Shown one piece after another: positions 5,290 through 8,712 of a DNA stretch of 8,712 nucleotides. The position numbers and the translations under genes are program-made. Origin of the DNA: Acholeplasmatales bacterium (lineage in GTDB: Bacteria > Bacillota_I > Bacilli_A > Acholeplasmatales > Anaeroplasmataceae); contig JAEELC010000042.1 of the NCBI GenBank assembly GCA_016288675.1, forward strand, positions 1-8,712, written 5' to 3'. Numbering within the stretch: the stretch's first letter is position 1; every line of letters starts with the position of its first letter. The notes below the pieces were generated by a model. That model was not told the DNA's origin. It searched no databases and was given only the letters and a program-made list of their open reading frames with translations.

Positions 5290-6726
5290 ATGAAAAAAGT
5301 AAATACAATTGCTCTTCCTGATTTAAAGAAAGCAAGAAATCGTCGTAAAGAAGAAACTAAAACAATTCTTTTCGATATGAACAATGAATATAAAACATTA
5401 GGTAATGGTAAGACATATGCAGTTATGACTTATGGTTGCCAAGGAAATGAAGCAGATAGTGAAGTTATCTCAGGTATTTTAACTAACATGGGATATACTA
5501 AAGCTGAAGAACCTTTAAAGGCTGATGTTATCATTTTAAATACTTGTGCTATTCGTGCAAACGCTGAGGATAGAATTTGGGGTGTTTTAGGACAACTTAA
5601 AGGTGCTAAGCGTGAAAAGCCAGATATGACTATTTGTATTTGTGGTTGCATGCCTCAAGAAGAAAATGCTACACAAAAATTCTTAGAAACTTATCCACAT
5701 GTAGACATTGTATTTGGTACTCACAATATCAATTCTTTACCACAATTAATTGCTAAGAAATATGATTCTGGTAAAAAAGTTGTTGAAGTATTAAGTGAAC
5801 AAGGTGGAATTCTTGAAGCTGCTCCAAAGATTCGTGTAAGCAAATATAAAGCTTGGGTTAACGTTATGTTTGGTTGCGATGAATTCTGTACATATTGCAT
5901 TGTACCTTATACTCGTGGTAAGGAACGTAGTCGTGCTAAAGAAGATATTATTAAAGAAGTAGAACAACTTGTTAAAGAAGGTTATCAAGAAGTTACATTA
6001 TTAGGTCAAAATGTAAATGCTTATGGTAAGGATAGATATACAGATTATTCTTTCGGTAATCTATTATTTGATCTTGATAAGACCGGTATTGCACGTATTA
6101 GATATACTACTAGCCATCCTAGAGATTTCGATGATTTAACAATTCGTGCTCATGCTGAATGTAAATCAGTTATGCCTCATTTACATTTACCTGTACAATC
6201 AGGTGATGATGAGGTTTTACGCCGCATGAACCGTAAATATACTCATGCTGAATATATGGAAAAGGTTAATAAATTAAAGGCTGCACGTCCTGATATTGCT
6301 ATCACTACTGATATTATTGTTGCATTCCCAGGAGAAACTGAAGAACAATTTAAGCATACATTAGATTTAGTTGATGAAGTTAAATATGATGGAGCTTATA
6401 CATTTATCTTCTCACCACGTGAAGGTACTCCAGCATATTCATATGAAAATACATTAACTGAAGAAGAAAAGAAAAATCGTCTTCAAACTTTAATTGATAA
6501 AGTTAATTCATATTATTTAAAGGGTAATGAACGCTTTGTTGGAACTGTTCAACCAGTTTTAGTTGATGGTCCATCAAAGAATGGTGATGATATGTTATGT
6601 GGATATACCCCTCATAATAAACTTTGCCATTTCAAATCTAACAATCCTGATTTAATTGGTAAGATTGTTAATGTTAAGATTACTGAAGCATTCTCATGGT
6701 TTGTAATTGGTGAGCTTTGTGATTAA
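5290..6726 (+). CDS. miaB: tRNA-2-methylthio-N6-isopentenyladenosine37 synthase (radical SAM methylthiotransferase)
   Basis: MiaB adds a methylthio group to i6A37 of tRNAs that read UNN codons, using two [4Fe-4S] clusters and S-adenosylmethionine. The N-terminal UPF0004 domain carries its three cluster cysteines (C50 in TYGCQ, C86 in NTCAIR, C120 in GCM). The radical SAM motif C196-x3-C200-x2-C203 (CDEFCTYC) is complete, and a TRAM-like RNA-binding domain ends the protein (about 410-475). The 478-residue length, the N-terminal extension of about 45 residues and the LGNG..TYGCQ context fit MiaB of Bacillota rather than MtaB or RimO. One oddity: the usual TYGCQMNE is TYGCQGNE here. The ATG at 5290 is chosen because AAAGGTGAT (5277-5285) sits eight bases before it, while a GTG at 5281 would overlap the ribosome site. 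The end overlaps the ricA-like gene. Confidence 0.95.
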   Translation: MKKVNTIALPDLKKARNRRKEETKTILFDMNNEYKTLGNGKTYAVMTYGCQGNEADSEVISGILTNMGYTKAEEPLKADVIILNTCAIRANAEDRIWGVLGQLKGAKREKPDMTICICGCMPQEENATQKFLETYPHVDIVFGTHNINSLPQLIAKKYDSGKKVVEVLSEQGGILEAAPKIRVSKYKAWVNVMFGCDEFCTYCIVPYTRGKERSRAKEDIIKEVEQLVKEGYQEVTLLGQNVNAYGKDRYTDYSFGNLLFDLDKTGIARIRYTTSHPRDFDDLTIRAHAECKSVMPHLHLPVQSGDDEVLRRMNRKYTHAEYMEKVNKLKAARPDIAITTDIIVAFPGETEEQFKHTLDLVDEVKYDGAYTFIFSPREGTPAYSYENTLTEEEKKNRLQTLIDKVNSYYLKGNERFVGTVQPVLVDGPSKNGDDMLCGYTPHNKLCHFKSNNPDLIGKIVNVKITEAFSWFVIGELCD

Positions 6727-7051
6727 TTTAGATAATCTTGATTCATATTTTGAAAATGATTCAAATCTAAAAAGGCTTCATGAACTTGAAATATTCTTTG
6801 ATAATAATTCTGATGTCAAAGAACTTATTAAGCGTAAGCAACATATATCTAAAGAGCTTGTTAACGCACGTATTCTTAACTTAAAAGAAACATGTGCCTC
6901 ATACAAAAAAGAATATGATGAAATTAATCAAGAAATTTCAGAATATCCTCTTTTAGAAGAATATCTAGAATTACTTGATATTTATCATAATGAATATTTG
7001 GATATAATTTCATATCTAGAAAATACGATTAATAAAAAATTAGAAGCTTAA
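6719..7051 (+). CDS. ricA: YlbF/YmcA (Ric) family protein, short RicA-like
   Basis: In Bacillus, RicA (YmcA), RicF (YlbF) and RicT (YaaT) form an iron-sulfur-bound complex that directs RNase Y to mature operon mRNAs and affects sporulation, competence and biofilms. This 110-residue protein is almost entirely helical and charged; the stretch around 65-105 (EINQEISEYPLLEEY onward) resembles the RicA segment with EELEEIP. Position supports the call: ymcA directly follows miaB in Bacillus. It is shorter than the Bacillus protein (~143) and lacks the C-terminal tail with its cysteine; its one cysteine is C59. GTG at 6719 is the chosen start because GGTGAG (6709-6714) is ideally spaced; this gives an eight-base overlap with miaB and suggests translational coupling. 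TTG 6707 and GTG 6710 are also in frame but lie at or before that site. Whether it binds RicF/RicT here is inference. Confidence 0.75.
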   Translation: MINLDNLDSYFENDSNLKRLHELEIFFDNNSDVKELIKRKQHISKELVNARILNLKETCASYKKEYDEINQEISEYPLLEEYLELLDIYHNEYLDIISYLENTINKKLEA

Positions 7052-7083
7052 TTTAAGCATATTAAAATTTATTGTGTTATAAG

Positions 7084-7116
7084 AAGTGATAAGTTAAACG
7101 ACTTATCACTTTTTTT
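7084..7116 (+). terminator. intrinsic terminator after ricA
   Basis: AAGTGATAAGT (7084-7094) pairs perfectly with ACTTATCACTT (7101-7111) around TAAACG, followed by seven T (7110-7116). It ends the miaB-ricA transcript. Confidence 0.9.
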
Positions 7117-7165
7117 ATTTTTAAGTTAGAAAATAAGTGATATTTTAAATAATGACTAGTTACAG

Positions 7166-7195
7166 AGGCGAATTATATCGTAATTCGCCTTTTTT
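7166..7195 (+). terminator. second intrinsic terminator, in tandem
   Basis: AGGCGAATTA (7166-7175) pairs perfectly with TAATTCGCCT (7181-7190) around TATCG, with six T at 7190-7195. It points the same way as the terminator at 7084-7116, with about 50 bases between them and no gene visible there. Confidence 0.88.
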
Positions 7196-7207
7196 CGTCA
7201 TTTTTCC

Positions 7208-7236
7208 TTGTGATTTTAATTAACCTAAATTATAAT
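7208..7236 (+). promoter_or_regulatory. promoter for the LRR lipoprotein gene
   Basis: TTGTGA (7208-7213) and a perfect TATAAT (7231-7236) are 17 bases apart. Transcription would start near 7243, giving a leader of about 30 bases. Together with the upstream terminators this makes the gene an independent unit. Confidence 0.7.
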
Positions 7237-7272
7237 AAAAATATATTAAAAGATTTAAGATAGGTGAGTATT

Positions 7273-8622
7273 ATGAAGAAAAAGATTATATTTGGATTGA
7301 CTTTAGCTTTTGTGCCTTTAGCACTTTGTTCATGTGATAAAGATAAGGACAGTGAAATTATAAAAAATGTTTCATTTACTTATAATGAGGATGATATGAC
7401 TGCCTCTATTAGCGGTGTATCATCACAAGAGAATGTGACTAAAATTATTATCCCTAGTGAGATTAAAAAGAATAAGAAAACATATAAGGTAACTGAGATA
7501 GCAGATAAAGCTTTTAAGAATGATAAGTATTTAGTATCAATCGAATTACCAGATACAATTACTCGTGTTGGAAGTGAGGCTTTTGCTCGTTGCACATTAC
7601 TTCATTCTATTAATTTATCAAGTGCTACAACTATATCTTCATACGCTTTTGATGGCGATGTTAGACTTGTTAATGTTAATTTATCTGATTCATTAACATA
7701 TTTAGGAAAAGGCGCATTTAGAAGCTGTACTTCTTTAGTTGGTCTTGAACTACCAGAAGGTGTAACTGAGCTTAGAGGTGAAACATTCTCAGGAGATACA
7801 AGTTTAAAATATATTACAGCTTCATCTTTACAAACAATATCAAATAAAGATTTTTATAATTGCAAAGCTTTAGCTAATGTATATTTTTCACAAAGTCAAA
7901 CTGAACAAACTGTTGAAAATGATAATGATTATTATACTAAAGCTACAAAAGCTTATGAGTCTAATTTAAGTAAAGATGATTCAAATTATTACTTTGTATA
8001 TGATATTTCAACTCTTACTGCGACAGTATCTGGATTTGTTAAAGATGAAATTAAATTAGATAATCTTCCAATAACTACAAACTATATGGGTAAAGAATTT
8101 GCAGTAGAAGGTATTTATGATTATTCTTTCTTAGGCTCATTAATTGAATCAATTGAATTACCAGATACATATAATCGTATAGGGCAATATGCATTTTCTA
8201 AATCAAACATTAAGAATGTAGAAATTAGTCATGTAGCAACAATTTCTCAATACGCATTTAGTGAATGTGAAAAGCTTGAAAGTGTTAAATTAGATGAAGA
8301 TGTAGCCACAGTTGGTACATATTTATTTAATGAATGTACAAATCTATCTAAAGTTTCATTAGGTGGTAAAATTAATCAAGTAAGTTCTTGCATGTTTAAA
8401 GGATGTAAGAATTTAACTGATTTATATTTAAATACAAATGTATCTAAATTAAATAATGAAGCTTTTTCTAATTGTGATAAATTGAATAATATTTATTATC
8501 AATCTGATGAAGAATCATGGGACAAGTTATTATTAAATAGTGATACTAATGTAAAAGCGTATTTAGTTGATACATTAAAAGTAAATGTTACTTATAATGC
8601 TTCAGAAGATTTAATAAAGTAA
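7273..8622 (+). CDS. BspA-like leucine-rich-repeat lipoprotein with two tandem LRR domains
   Basis: A surface protein probably involved in adhesion or binding of host or neighbouring-cell ligands, as proposed for BspA-type LRR_5 proteins; no enzyme motif is visible. The N-terminus is a lipoprotein signal peptide: KKK, a hydrophobic core, then L18-C-S-C21, with C21 the likely lipidated residue. Two homologous modules follow. Each opens with a Y/F-rich cap ending T-A-x-x-S-G (about 33-50 and 239-255) and carries six repeats of 21-23 residues with the pattern ..I/V..xAF..C..L..I.L. The hallmark phenylalanines are at 81, 104, 126, 149, 172 and 194, then 286, 308, 329, 352, 375 and 398. A polar linker lies at about 208-238, and the end has the family's YY...W motif (near 407-416). 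There is no C-terminal anchor. AGGTGA (7262-7267) precedes ATG 7273; the GTG at 7264 lies within it. Total 449 residues; monocistronic. Confidence 0.92.
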   Translation: MKKKIIFGLTLAFVPLALCSCDKDKDSEIIKNVSFTYNEDDMTASISGVSSQENVTKIIIPSEIKKNKKTYKVTEIADKAFKNDKYLVSIELPDTITRVGSEAFARCTLLHSINLSSATTISSYAFDGDVRLVNVNLSDSLTYLGKGAFRSCTSLVGLELPEGVTELRGETFSGDTSLKYITASSLQTISNKDFYNCKALANVYFSQSQTEQTVENDNDYYTKATKAYESNLSKDDSNYYFVYDISTLTATVSGFVKDEIKLDNLPITTNYMGKEFAVEGIYDYSFLGSLIESIELPDTYNRIGQYAFSKSNIKNVEISHVATISQYAFSECEKLESVKLDEDVATVGTYLFNECTNLSKVSLGGKINQVSSCMFKGCKNLTDLYLNTNVSKLNNEAFSNCDKLNNIYYQSDEESWDKLLLNSDTNVKAYLVDTLKVNVTYNASEDLIK

Positions 8623-8629
8623 TATTATT

Positions 8630-8652
8630 AGGATGGCTGAGCCATCCTTTTT
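8630..8652 (+). terminator. intrinsic terminator of the LRR lipoprotein gene
   Basis: AGGATGGC (8630-8637) pairs perfectly with GCCATCCT (8641-8648) around a three-base loop TGA, followed by TTTTT (8648-8652). It begins eight bases after the stop codon. Confidence 0.9.
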
Positions 8653-8712
8653 ATATATTTGCTTAAATTAGCGTTAAATTAGATTAGTTTTCTTGTAAAA
8701 ATAGCTATTTTA

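Noticed and set aside
5430..5988. Two minus-strand open frames within miaB
   Set aside because: Antisense to conserved MiaB domains and without ribosome sites.
6707..6718. TTG or GTG start for ricA upstream of 6719
   Set aside because: TTG 6707 and GTG 6710 lie at or before the GGTGAG ribosome site and have no site of their own; GTG 6719 is spaced ideally from it.
7264..7272. GTG start for the LRR lipoprotein adding three residues
   Set aside because: The GTG is part of the AGGTGA ribosome site serving ATG 7273; the same applies to GTG 5281 of miaB.
7380..7595. Minus-strand open frame inside the LRR lipoprotein gene
   Set aside because: Antisense shadow of a well-supported gene.
1..8712. 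CRISPR array, insertion sequence, tRNA or rRNA
   Set aside because: No regularly spaced repeats, transposase motifs, target-site duplications or cloverleaf/rRNA signatures were seen.

Overview
The window is AT-rich DNA from a low-GC Gram-positive bacterium (Bacillota, Bacilli/Erysipelotrichia/Mollicutes-like side). Gene order and protein families point there: pgsA-recA, then rny-ymdB and miaB-ricA (ymcA), as in Bacillus but with cinA and spoVS missing from their usual places, which suggests a reduced, non-sporulating lineage. Every Trp codon I checked is TGG and no complete gene has an in-frame TGA, so the standard bacterial code fits. Seven of eight stops are TAA, one is TAG and none is TGA. 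Shine-Dalgarno sites of the AGGTGA/GGAGG type decide most starts.

Layout. Positions 1-25 hold the first codons of a minus-strand gene leaving the window; its ribosome site lies between the arms of a perfect 13-bp inverted repeat. Positions 26-273 are a divergent promoter region. pgsA (phospholipid synthesis) and recA (recombination) follow on the plus strand, probably as one transcript. A bidirectional hairpin terminator separates recA from a convergent minus-strand gene for an unrecognised membrane-anchored, Ser/Thr-rich protein (1966-2562). After a second divergent promoter region (2563-2842) come rny (RNase Y) and ymdB, split by a long GT/AC hairpin, then miaB and an overlapping short ricA-like gene. 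Two tandem terminators end this block. The last gene (7273-8622) is a monocistronic lipoprotein with its own promoter and terminator, built from two copies of a BspA-like six-repeat LRR domain.

Function. The conserved core links membrane lipid synthesis, DNA repair, mRNA decay (RNase Y with its Ric-type partner), a cyclic-nucleotide/metallophosphoesterase regulator (YmdB) and tRNA modification (MiaB). In Bacillus, RicA works with RicF and RicT to direct RNase Y cleavage, so rny and ricA lying in one block is a functional link. The minus-strand membrane gene and the LRR lipoprotein look like lineage-specific surface genes placed in or beside this core. No mobile element, tRNA, rRNA or CRISPR array is visible.
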